Source: [Clostridium] aminophilum
Lineage (GTDB): Bacteria > Bacillota > Clostridia > Lachnospirales > Lachnospiraceae
Assembly (NCBI RefSeq): GCF_900101295.1
Contig: NZ_FOIL01000007.1
Coordinates: forward strand, 27,735 to 91,734
Direction: 5' to 3'
DNA: 64,000 nucleotides
Made by a program: the position numbers and the translations under genes. Shown here piece after piece: positions 6,919-13,873 of the stretch; positions within the stretch are counted from its first letter, which is position 1; each line of letters begins with the position of its first letter. The notes below the pieces were generated by a model. The model was not told the DNA's origin. It worked only from the letters and a program-made list of their open reading frames with translations, and did no database searches.

Positions 6919-9252
6919 TTATGGATCCATATTCATTTCTTCAGATTCGGCATCACCGGACTCCGGATGATCGCATTTGGCATACAAAATCCTCAGCTCA
7001 CTGGCCAGTTCATCACGGATGACAAATCGGTCAATGATTCCGTTATTCTGATACCATCCAAGATTCGGATCCATTGTTTCAACCAGAACAATCAAACGGA
7101 TCTCCGGATTCTGTCTTCGGATAATTTCTGCCAGATCAATCCCGCTCATCGCCGGCAGCTGATAATCGATCAGCATCAGATCGAAACAGTTCGGGTCTTT
7201 TGTGATCCGGTCCAGAACCGGCGCAGACTGCTCGAATACAGACACACTCATATCGGGCAGATGAAAAAAGTCCCGGTACTGGCGAATTTTCAGATCTGGA
7301 GAAACAATTCCAACATTTTTTATGGAGTTGAGTCGTTTTCGGCCGCCGAAACCACGGTTTTCCGTGATTTCCGGGATCTCAATCCGAAATTCCGTGCCCT
7401 CTCCGACTTTGCTGTATACACGAATGGAACCGTGAATTGAATTCAGAATATTCTGAATTACTGACAGACCGAGTCCGGTTCCCTCCCGCGATCCTTTTGT
7501 GGTGTAAAACGGATCGAAAATTCTTGAAAGCGACTGCTCCGGAATTCCGCACCCGTTGTCTTTCACAAAAAGGATCGGCTGTCCGCCGTTGTTGCGGCCA
7601 AATTGTATACAAAGAGTCGGCTGCTTCGTCTCTTCCATTGCCTGAAACGAATTTTTTGCCAGATTCATCAGGATTTGTTCCACCATCCCCTTTCGGATCA
7701 GGCAGAAAATGTTTTCGTCCGTAATGTCGGCGATGAAGGTGATGCGCGCCGGGCAAAGCTGACGGATCAGATTGGAGGCGGTCTGCACTTCTTCCGTCAG
7801 ATTGAGCTCGCTCAGTCTGATGCCGGTGTCCTGCCGGGAAAACTCCAAAAGCTGGCGGGATAGATCGGAGGCGCGGTCGATGGAGGAAGAAATCTCTCGG
7901 ACCATCTCTTTTCCGTCTTCGGACAGTGTTTCATCGTTTTGAAGCATATCTGCGTACAGAAGAACCGGCGTCAGGTAGTTGTTGAATTCGTGTGCGATGT
8001 GGCTCGACATCATGCCGAGGGACTGAATGCGCTGATAATGCCGGATTTCCTCATTTTTCTGCAGGATGGTCTCCATTCCCCGGTTGATTTCCTGTAAGTA
8101 ATGGATTTTGTCCTCCTGGGATCGGGCCTGATATGTGATCCGGATGATGAGATACATCACGATAAGCACCAGAAGGACGTAAATCGTCAGAATACGGGTC
8201 AGCATGGAAATCATGCTGTTCAGAGGTTCCTGCAGTTCTTCCAGGGGAAGGGTCGAGTTGATGATCCATTGTTCCCCCCGAAATCGTATTGTGGTGAATG
8301 CGATCACCCTTGTGATGTCCTGCGGCGGATTCTGATCCCAGTCATAGGTGTGAAGAACCTGACTTCCCGAGTCGTGCTCGGTCTGATAGGTGATCCATTT
8401 TTCCAGATCGGACAGATTGAGATTCGGGTAGATCCGGGCACGGTCGGAAATGGCATCCAGACCGATCTGGCTTTTGGCATGGTGCATGAGGATCGTCAGA
8501 TCCTGATCTTTGACGATGGAATATCCCCCTGTGCCTATGCGGACCGGTGCGACAATCCGGCGATAAATCTCATTTAGATCCATCGCCAAAAGAACGATGC
8601 ACCGTTCGTTTCCGTAGGAAAAATATTTCCGGATATACATGTGATATCCCTGACCGCCGGAAATCTGCCGTTTTCCGACGATCTCCGCTTCGATCTCCGG
8701 TTTGTTTTTTAGGCCGGCTGCTGCCGCCTCTTCCGCTTGGGAATCCGGATCGGACGCTGCTTTTGATAATTCATCCGTGTCGGAAAAATCGCCCGAAAGC
8801 CGGTTTTGGCTTTCTGCAAAGGATCGCAGATCCGGATCGGCATCCTTTTGGGATACCGCTTCTCCGTTCCGGTCAAAATACAGGACCGGTCCGTTTTCCC
8901 GCCGCAGTATCAGGCCGCTGTAAAGGTCATGTTTCCGGTTCAGAAAAGCGGAATTTTTCCGCTGTAATCCGTCGTCCGGCTCGGTCTGCATGCGCTCGGA
9001 AACGATTTCATCATAGAAAAGGTCGATTTCTCCAAGGTTTGCCATGATAAAATCGCCGACATTCTGTCCGATTGTGTCGGCGATGGTCTGAAGCTGTTTT
9101 TCTTCGCTGCGGATGATGGAATCGCGGTACCGGACATAAAACAGGTAACATCCGGAAAAGACCGCCAGGGACACCACAATGATGGCGGTGAAAGCGAGAA
9201 TGATGAAACGGCCGGATCGGCGGGTCAGATTATTATGTCTATTTTTTTTCAT
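6919..9252 (-). CDS. Hybrid membrane sensor histidine kinase with C-terminal receiver domain
   Basis: This protein of about 777 aa has TM1 near residues 15-40, an extracytoplasmic Cache-like sensor region of about 310 residues, and TM2 near 360-385. The phospho-acceptor H-box SHIAHEFNN has its His at about 421. Then come the N-box LMNLAKNSFQAM, the G-boxes DNGCGIP and GTGLGLS, and a receiver-like domain from about 645 (DLMLIDYQLP). The usual C-terminal Lys of the receiver seems replaced (FVIRDEL). I chose ATG 9252, since it gives a normal KKN..R start before TM1. A GTG at 9291, overlapping the regulator's stop, would add 13 residues. The gene is co-transcribed with the regulator upstream. The signal is unknown, but gene position suggests a carboxylate. 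Confidence 0.88.
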   Translation of the reverse strand: MKKNRHNNLTRRSGRFIILAFTAIIVVSLAVFSGCYLFYVRYRDSIIRSEEKQLQTIADTIGQNVGDFIMANLGEIDLFYDEIVSERMQTEPDDGLQRKNSAFLNRKHDLYSGLILRRENGPVLYFDRNGEAVSQKDADPDLRSFAESQNRLSGDFSDTDELSKAASDPDSQAEEAAAAGLKNKPEIEAEIVGKRQISGGQGYHMYIRKYFSYGNERCIVLLAMDLNEIYRRIVAPVRIGTGGYSIVKDQDLTILMHHAKSQIGLDAISDRARIYPNLNLSDLEKWITYQTEHDSGSQVLHTYDWDQNPPQDITRVIAFTTIRFRGEQWIINSTLPLEELQEPLNSMISMLTRILTIYVLLVLIVMYLIIRITYQARSQEDKIHYLQEINRGMETILQKNEEIRHYQRIQSLGMMSSHIAHEFNNYLTPVLLYADMLQNDETLSEDGKEMVREISSSIDRASDLSRQLLEFSRQDTGIRLSELNLTEEVQTASNLIRQLCPARITFIADITDENIFCLIRKGMVEQILMNLAKNSFQAMEETKQPTLCIQFGRNNGGQPILFVKDNGCGIPEQSLSRIFDPFYTTKGSREGTGLGLSVIQNILNSIHGSIRVYSKVGEGTEFRIEIPEITENRGFGGRKRLNSIKNVGIVSPDLKIRQYRDFFHLPDMSVSVFEQSAPVLDRITKDPNCFDLMLIDYQLPAMSGIDLAEIIRRQNPEIRLIVLVETMDPNLGWYQNNGIIDRFVIRDELASELRILYAKCDHPESGDAESEEMNMDP

Positions 9253-9287
9253 GGCTGACGCTGTTTCTCCTAAAAGGAGGTGTGATG

Positions 9288-9983
9288 TCACACACCCGGA
9301 ACTTCAAACAGGTACCCGATGCCGCGAACGGTTTTGAGATACTGCGGATTTTTTGGATCGTCCTCTATCTTGGCGCGGATCCGCCGTACATAGACGATGA
9401 TGGTGTTGTCGTCGACGACGGAATCTCCCCAGACCTGATTGTAAAGCTGTTCTTTTGTAAAAACCTGCCCCGGATGCTCCATGAAAAAACGGAACAGGGT
9501 CAGTTCCCTGCCGGTCAGAGCGAGTTCATTTCCGCCTTTCAGACAGGTCATCCGCAGCGTATCCACAGAAAACGGTCCCTGCCGGATTTCATTTGGCGCT
9601 AGCCTGTTGTAGATCTCGCTGCGCCGGATGAGGGCCTTCGCTGTCTGGATCAGAACGGAATTGTGAAACGGTTTCGTCAGGTAGCTGTCTGCGCCGAAGC
9701 CGAGCCCCAACACCTGATCCATCTCATCGGATTTTCCGGACAGCATCATGACCGGTGTGCTGTCTCCCTTCCCTCTCATGGTCTGAAGGACCTGATAGCC
9801 GCCGACCCGCTTCATCATGACATCCAGAATGACCAGATGAAAATGTTCGGACCGGAGAATCTGAAGGGCCTCATCGCCGTCTTCCGCTTCGATCACCGTC
9901 ATATTTTCTTTTTTGAAGGCCAGCCGGATAGCTGTGCGGATGGCTTTCTCATCGTCGACCACAAGAATTTTCTCGTCACTCAT
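9288..9983 (-). CDS. OmpR/PhoB-family response regulator
   Basis: This 231-aa protein has a receiver domain at 1-120 (KILVVDDEK, phospho-acceptor LVILDVMM, YLTKPF) and a winged-helix Trans_reg_C domain at about 135-228 (ELTLFRFFMEHPGQVFTKEQL, VYVRRIRAKIED, RGIGYLF). It is the partner of the hybrid kinase that follows; their ends touch at GTGTGA. It is transcribed away from the citrate transporter, with a 331-nt divergent spacer. That spacer carries three CTGTCA-like repeats at 11-bp spacing, the pattern bound by PhoB-type regulators, so the transporter is a likely target (inference). Confidence 0.93.
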   Translation of the reverse strand: MSDEKILVVDDEKAIRTAIRLAFKKENMTVIEAEDGDEALQILRSEHFHLVILDVMMKRVGGYQVLQTMRGKGDSTPVMMLSGKSDEMDQVLGLGFGADSYLTKPFHNSVLIQTAKALIRRSEIYNRLAPNEIRQGPFSVDTLRMTCLKGGNELALTGRELTLFRFFMEHPGQVFTKEQLYNQVWGDSVVDDNTIIVYVRRIRAKIEDDPKNPQYLKTVRGIGYLFEVPGV

Positions 9984-10020
9984 TTTCTTTCGCTTCCTTA
10001 CATATTGTCATCTGTATCAA

Positions 10021-10066
10021 GACCGACTGCCGGATGTTCCGGGGCAAAGGATGTCATCATCCGCTC
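10021..10066 (-). pseudogene. Fragment of a LysR-family gene (internal effector-domain segment)
   Basis: These 46 nt match 14245-14290 inside the LysR gene at 43 positions, including 27 consecutive identical bases (10027-10053). Read on the minus strand, the segment encodes MMTSFAPEHPAVGL, against MMASFAPEHPAAGL in the intact regulator, and stops shortly after. Nothing else of the gene is recognisable around it. It is either a duplication remnant or a trace of recombination. Confidence 0.5.
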
Positions 10067-10204
10067 GATTGTCTGCGCTCCGGCGGCAATTCCGCCGCGA
10101 AAGGGCGCACCCCGGTATATCTTCTCTGAGTATTTCGTTTGCTTTCACTATAAATATAATGGTTTCGACGAAGTTCGTAAACCGATCCGGCCAATGTGAC
10201 AAAA

Positions 10205-10232
10205 CTGTCATTATTCTGTCACGTCCTTGTCA
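10205..10232 (+). promoter_or_regulatory. Pho-box-like triple direct repeat upstream of citrate transporter
   Basis: CTGTCA (10205-10210), CTGTCA (10216-10221) and TTGTCA (10227-10232) recur with exactly 11-bp spacing, one helical turn. That is the arrangement recognised by OmpR/PhoB-type winged-helix regulators. A weak -10 (TACGAT, 10244-10249) starts 11 bp after the last repeat, as in promoters where the box replaces the -35. The cognate regulator gene is divergent and adjacent. Binding itself is inference. Confidence 0.6.
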
Positions 10233-10314
10233 CTCCGGTCTTCTACGATGTACCTGTAAACATCGATACAGCTCATGGGGGTTAAGACAGGAAAAAACAA
10301 GGAGGTACTTTTTC

Positions 10315-11616
10315 ATGACTGCAGCTATTGGTTTTCTCATGATCGTCGCGATCGTGGCTCTCTTACTGAAAGGAAAAATGTCACCGGTCGTTGTACTGGC
10401 GGCGATTCCGGCGCTTGCCGCGCTGATTCTCGGATTCGGTCTTCCGGATATCATGAAATTCATTGCCGACGGAATCGGCACAACAACATCGAACGGTATT
10501 CTGTTTATTTTCTCGGTGATCTATTTTGGCGTTCTCGCAGATACCGGTCTCTTTGATGTCATCGTCAACTGGCTGGTAAAGAAGGCCGGAAACAATGTAA
10601 TCGCCATCACGGTTGCGACAGCAATCATTGCTACCATCGCGCATCTGGACGGTACGACCGCAGTGACGGTTCTGATCACCATTCCGTCCATGTATCCGGT
10701 CTATAAGAAGATGAACATTGATGAGAGAATTCTTCTCTGCATCACCGGTGCATGCATGGGTGTTATGAATCTTCTCCCGTGGGGTGGTCCGACGGCCCGC
10801 GCGGCAACGGTTCTTCAGATGGACGCAAATGATCTCTGGCACATGCTGATTCCGATCCAGGTCATCGGATGCATCATCAATATTGCACTGGCAGTTGTCA
10901 TGGGAATGATTGCCATCAAGATGGGCGCCGGTGCAGGAAAAGGTGTTGAGATTGAGAGCGCACAGGAAGAGAAAAAAGAGGACGATGCTCTTCGCAAGGG
11001 ACCGAAGATGCTGTTCTTCAATTTCCTGTTGACAGCAGTTGTGATTGCCGGACTCTCCGTTGGAATCGGGAAATCCTATGTCGTATTCCTTCTGGGACTC
11101 TGTGTTCTTCTCGCGGTCAACTATCCGGATCAGAAGACACAGCAGAAACTCATCAAAAAGCACGCACCGAGCGCAATTGCCATCTCCGCTACCCTCTTTG
11201 CGGCAGGTGCCATGGTTGGTGTATTTGACGGAACCGGTATGCTGGAAGCAATGGCGTCTGCCATCATGGGAATCATCCCGCCGGCTCTTGGCCAGTATAT
11301 TCACATCATTTTCGGTATTCTTGCTCTTCCGCTTGGTCTTTGCATCGGAACCGACGCATACTTCTACGGTATCATGCCGCTGGTTATGCAGGTCGGTGAG
11401 ACTTACGGCGTTGCTTCTCTGAATACGGCAATTGCCATGATTATCGGTAAGAACCTGGCACTTATGGTAAGCCCGCTTGTTCCGGCTACCTATCTCGCAA
11501 TCGGTCTGACCAACACAGAACTCAAGGATCACATGAAATTCAGCATTCCGCCGTACTACGTTACCAGTGTACTGATGGTATTTCTCGGAATCGTGATCGG
11601 TGTTGTGAAGCTTTGA
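10315..11616 (+). CDS. CitMHS-family citrate/tricarboxylate transporter
   Basis: This 433-aa protein has about 11-12 hydrophobic segments. AHLDGTTAVTVLITIPSMYP, WGGPTARAATVLQ and LPLGLCIGTDAYFYG are typical of the CitM/CitH family, which imports divalent-metal-citrate complexes by proton symport. A hydrophilic loop at about residues 205-230 is rich in Glu and Lys. ATG 10315 follows AAGGAGGTAC; an open frame further upstream is ignored. The gene is divergent from a two-component system and is followed 137 nt later by an isocitrate-type dehydrogenase, a context of tricarboxylate uptake and oxidation. A direct 11-bp duplication (agctttgatac) spans its stop codon. Confidence 0.88.
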   Translation: MTAAIGFLMIVAIVALLLKGKMSPVVVLAAIPALAALILGFGLPDIMKFIADGIGTTTSNGILFIFSVIYFGVLADTGLFDVIVNWLVKKAGNNVIAITVATAIIATIAHLDGTTAVTVLITIPSMYPVYKKMNIDERILLCITGACMGVMNLLPWGGPTARAATVLQMDANDLWHMLIPIQVIGCIINIALAVVMGMIAIKMGAGAGKGVEIESAQEEKKEDDALRKGPKMLFFNFLLTAVVIAGLSVGIGKSYVVFLLGLCVLLAVNYPDQKTQQKLIKKHAPSAIAISATLFAAGAMVGVFDGTGMLEAMASAIMGIIPPALGQYIHIIFGILALPLGLCIGTDAYFYGIMPLVMQVGETYGVASLNTAIAMIIGKNLALMVSPLVPATYLAIGLTNTELKDHMKFSIPPYYVTSVLMVFLGIVIGVVKL

Positions 11617-11658
11617 TACAGCTTTGATACAATGTTGAACTAAAATCAGAAGTAAAAT

Positions 11659-11737
11659 CAGGATTCATTCAGAGAAAGCCCTGCCGCATTGATGACAGCG
11701 ATTAAGGTTGATATAAGGATGAAATGAATGAATCCTG
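11659..11737 (+). repeat. 13-bp perfect inverted repeat in leader of the dehydrogenase gene
   Basis: The arms caggattcattca (11659-11671) and tgaatgaatcctg (11725-11737) are exact inverse complements with a 53-nt spacer. The right arm ends just before the gene's Shine-Dalgarno (GGAGGAAAG, from 11741). Pairing would place the ribosome binding site at the base of a long hairpin, or the arms may be operator half-sites. No terminator is seen between the two genes. Confidence 0.5.
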
Positions 11738-11753
11738 AATGGAGGAAAGAAGA

Positions 11754-12755
11754 ATGGATAAACATACTGTCACGGTATTCCGCGGTGACGGAATCGGACC
11801 GGAACTGGTGGAAGCAGCGATGAAAGTTTTAGACTGTGCGGGCGCACCGCTGTCTTATGAGGTTTTTGATGTCGGTGAGGCGGAATATGAGCGAAACGGA
11901 AAGCTGATTCCGGATGAGGCACTGGCTTCGTTTGAGCGGACGCGCGTGATGCTGAAGTCTCCCATCACCACTCCGGTGGGAAAGGGTTTCCGCTCTCTGA
12001 ATGTCACGCTTCGGGGCAAATACAATCTCTATGCCAACATCCGTCCGGTAAAGTCGATTCCGGCCATTGAAACACCGTTTAAAAATGTCGACATTGTCAT
12101 CTTCCGTGAGAACACGGAGGGACTTTACGCGGGAGTGGAGGACGTCATCAGCGAGGATGAGGTTCACGCTTTAAAGATTGTAACCAGACCGGCATGTGAG
12201 AACATCATCCGTGCGGCTTTCGATTACGCGGTAAAGAACGGAAGAAAGAAAGTGACCTGCGTTCACAAGGCAAATATCATCAAGCGCGCGGACGGAATGT
12301 TCCTCTCCATCTTCCGTGACATCGCAAAAGAATATCCGGACATCGAGGCTGATGACAAGATCATTGACAACACCTGTATGCAGCTTGTCATGCGGCCGGA
12401 GCAGTTCGACATCATGGTGATGCAGAATCTTTACGGTGACATCCTCTCCGATCTCTGCAGCGGTCTTGTGGGCGGTCTCGGCGTGGTTCCGTCCTCCAAC
12501 ATGGGTGCGGATCATGCGATGTTTGAGGCGGTTCACGGCAGCGCTCCGGATATTGCCGGTCAGCGCATCGCGAATCCGACCGCATTTCTCTGGTCTGCCT
12601 GCCTGATGCTGGATCATCTGGGTGAGAAAGACTGTGCGGACCGGATCCGAAATGCCATTGATCAGGTTCTGAACGAAGGAAAGCATCTGACAAGGGATCT
12701 CCACGGCAATGCCGGAATGGATGAATATGTGGATGCGATCTGCGAAAAACTCTGA
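11754..12755 (+). CDS. Isocitrate/isopropylmalate dehydrogenase family protein (NAD-type isocitrate dehydrogenase likely)
   Basis: This 333-aa enzyme belongs to the beta-decarboxylating dehydrogenase family. It shows GDGIGPELV at the N-terminus, RENTEGLYAGVE, the metal-binding DIMVMQNLYGDILSDLCSGLVGGLG stretch, and EAVHGSAPDIAGQ-IANPTA. Its compact length and RENTEGLYAG motif fit NAD-dependent isocitrate or homoisocitrate dehydrogenases better than leuB. ATG 11754 follows GGAGGAAAG; the earlier in-frame ATG at 11739 overlaps that ribosome binding site. Its place after the citrate transporter supports isocitrate as substrate. Cofactor and exact substrate cannot be fixed by eye. Confidence 0.85.
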   Translation: MDKHTVTVFRGDGIGPELVEAAMKVLDCAGAPLSYEVFDVGEAEYERNGKLIPDEALASFERTRVMLKSPITTPVGKGFRSLNVTLRGKYNLYANIRPVKSIPAIETPFKNVDIVIFRENTEGLYAGVEDVISEDEVHALKIVTRPACENIIRAAFDYAVKNGRKKVTCVHKANIIKRADGMFLSIFRDIAKEYPDIEADDKIIDNTCMQLVMRPEQFDIMVMQNLYGDILSDLCSGLVGGLGVVPSSNMGADHAMFEAVHGSAPDIAGQRIANPTAFLWSACLMLDHLGEKDCADRIRNAIDQVLNEGKHLTRDLHGNAGMDEYVDAICEKL

Positions 12756-12812
12756 TTGTGTTGAAGTAAAAAAAGGATAAGATTCTTCCCCCTAAGAATT
12801 GGATCATAAAAG

Positions 12813-12854
12813 CAGCGCCCCGGGCAGTCCGTTACGACCCGACCCGGGGCGCTG
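12813..12854. terminator. GC-rich terminator hairpin after the dehydrogenase gene
   Basis: The arms cagcgccccggg (12813-12824) and cccggggcgctg (12843-12854) are perfect 12-bp inverse complements, followed by TTT. The convergent TSCPD gene ends at 12995, so the hairpin may serve either strand. Confidence 0.7.
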
Positions 12855-12911
12855 TTTGCGATAAAAGGCCGTTCGACACGGCCCCGGGGCACTGTTTGCG
12901 ATAAAAGGCCG
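12843..12911. repeat. Two 29-bp direct repeats, 40-bp period
   Basis: Positions 12843-12871 and 12883-12911 share 28 of 29 bases, from cccggggc(g/a)ctg to ataaaaggccg. The first copy forms the right arm of the terminator. Further right, aaaaggccggcagac and gtctgttgccggtctttt form another imperfect hairpin (to about 12959). The array lies between convergent genes and looks like local duplication of terminator sequence. Confidence 0.6.
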
Positions 12912-12994
12912 GCAGACGGGCCGTTGTGTATGCACTGGCGGTCTGTTGCCGGTCTTTTATGCTCTTATGCAGTTAGAAGAATGCTTTTTCCGGT

Positions 12995-13255
12995 TCAGCA
13001 GGTCTCACAGGTTCCGTCCAGCGCGGACCGGACGGCTCTTGCGAGCTGGTCCGGGCAGGATGTTCCGCGCCCGCCGCAGTCAACGCCCCTTAATCTCTCG
13101 ATGACGGTCTCCGCTTCCATTCCTTCACAGAGACGGCTGACTCCCTGTGTGTTTCCGTTGCAGCCGCCTACAAAGCGGACATTGTGCAGAATGCCGTCGG
13201 TAATCTCGAAGGTGATTTTTCTGCTGCAGACTCCGAAGGTTTTGTATACAAACAT
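12995..13255 (-). CDS. TSCPD-domain protein (TIGR03905-like)
   Basis: This 86-aa protein begins MFVYKTFGVCSRKITFEI. The pattern HNVRFVGGCNGNTQGVSRLCEGM and GRGTSCPDQLARA is that of the small TSCPD family, whose domain also occurs at the end of some ribonucleotide reductases. The five or so conserved Cys suggest metal or nucleic-acid binding; the function is not known. ATG 13255 is preceded by AAAAAAGGAGAG; an upstream in-frame start would overlap that ribosome binding site. It lies 40 nt after a gene for another small protein, probably in one transcript. Confidence 0.85.
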   Translation of the reverse strand: MFVYKTFGVCSRKITFEITDGILHNVRFVGGCNGNTQGVSRLCEGMEAETVIERLRGVDCGGRGTSCPDQLARAVRSALDGTCETC

Positions 13256-13295
13256 GTCTCTACTCTCCTTTTTTCGCATGATTTGTTTCGTTTGT

Positions 13296-13583
13296 TCAGA
13301 TGGTCTTTAATTCATTCAGAAACATCTCATAGTAATCGTCTTCTCCCTGAAGAAGCGGTGAATTTTCTCCGCCGCCGTTGGTGGAGCGCCGCATGGCAGC
13401 GTAATAATCCTCTCCCGCGCTCAGTATATCCATCTCGTAGAGCGGATAGCCTTCCCCGGTACAGACAGCGCAGAAATCTCTCAATGCGTGCTCGCTTCCT
13501 TCGGTGGCGAGAAAACGCTTCCGAAGGGCGTCGTCGTGTCTGGCTTTATTCAGTAATGTGTCAAGGATCTCTCCGGTTGTCAT
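13296..13583 (-). CDS. Small acidic protein, weakly Nif11-like
   Basis: This 95-aa protein of unknown function has an N-terminal half (MTTGEILDTLLNKARHDDALRKRF...GSEHALRDFCAVCTGEGYPL) that resembles the helical Nif11 domain found as leader of some ribosomal peptides. A Gly-Gly-Gly follows at about residue 71. The C-terminal tail is acidic and has no Cys/Ser/Thr-rich core, and no modification enzyme or exporter gene is near, so a peptide-precursor role is not supported. The TSCPD gene follows on the same strand. Confidence 0.6.
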   Translation of the reverse strand: MTTGEILDTLLNKARHDDALRKRFLATEGSEHALRDFCAVCTGEGYPLYEMDILSAGEDYYAAMRRSTNGGGENSPLLQGEDDYYEMFLNELKTI

Positions 13584-13700
13584 GATTCTTACCTTTCTTT
13601 TTTCGGCAGAAGGAACGAACCGATGTGCTGCGAAAGCAGATCAGTTCGAACCGATCCAAAATATCTTGTCAGGCTGCCCTGCTGCAGGAATATATTCCAT

Positions 13701-13737
13701 ATAGTACTGTATAGTACTGTCTGCAACAGTATACTAT
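13701..13737 (-). promoter_or_regulatory. Candidate operator: tandem 10-bp repeat with partial inverted copy
   Basis: atagtactgt occurs twice back to back (13701-13710, 13711-13720). A near-inverse acagtatactat follows at 13726-13737. The cluster lies about 120-155 nt upstream of the minus-strand small-protein genes and about 140 nt beyond the LysR stop. The rest of 13584-13873 contains no supported gene. A regulator-binding role is inferred from symmetry only. Confidence 0.4.
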
Positions 13738-13873
13738 GTTTTTGCATATGTGAACATCCTGTTTTAGCACAAATTCCGTAAGCAGTATTCGGCTCTCCCA
13801 TCCGTTTATCCATCACACAGGGGAGCTGAATGGATTTTTTCGCGCAGCCGCTGGTCACCGTAAATGGACAGGT

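Larger units (their letters stand above)
9984..10314. other. Divergent regulatory region between response regulator and citrate transporter
   Basis: There is no intact gene in this 331-nt region. It holds a fragment similar to part of the LysR gene at 13874-14776 (10021-10066), the direct-repeat box at 10205-10232 with a possible -10 TACGAT at 10244-10249, and an AAGGAGG Shine-Dalgarno at about 10298-10304 before the ATG at 10315. Confidence 0.6.

Noticed and set aside
6733..7440. Plus-strand frame of 235 codons after higA
   Set aside because: It lies mostly antisense to the hybrid kinase and contains the terminator hairpin; no motif.
10381..11532. Long minus-strand open frame opposite the citrate transporter gene
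   Set aside because: Its product is rich in His, Arg, Asp and Asn with no domain; the plus strand codes a clear membrane transporter.
12843..12911. Possible CRISPR or short repeat array
   Set aside because: There are only two units, no uniform spacers and no cas genes; it fits a duplicated terminator.
13296..13583. Ribosomal peptide precursor (Nif11 leader)
   Set aside because: The tail after the Gly run has no Cys/Ser/Thr core, and no modification or export genes lie near.
13589..13858. 89-codon minus-strand frame in the gap before the LysR gene
   Set aside because: It covers the tandem-repeat region, has no ribosome binding site and no recognisable protein pattern.
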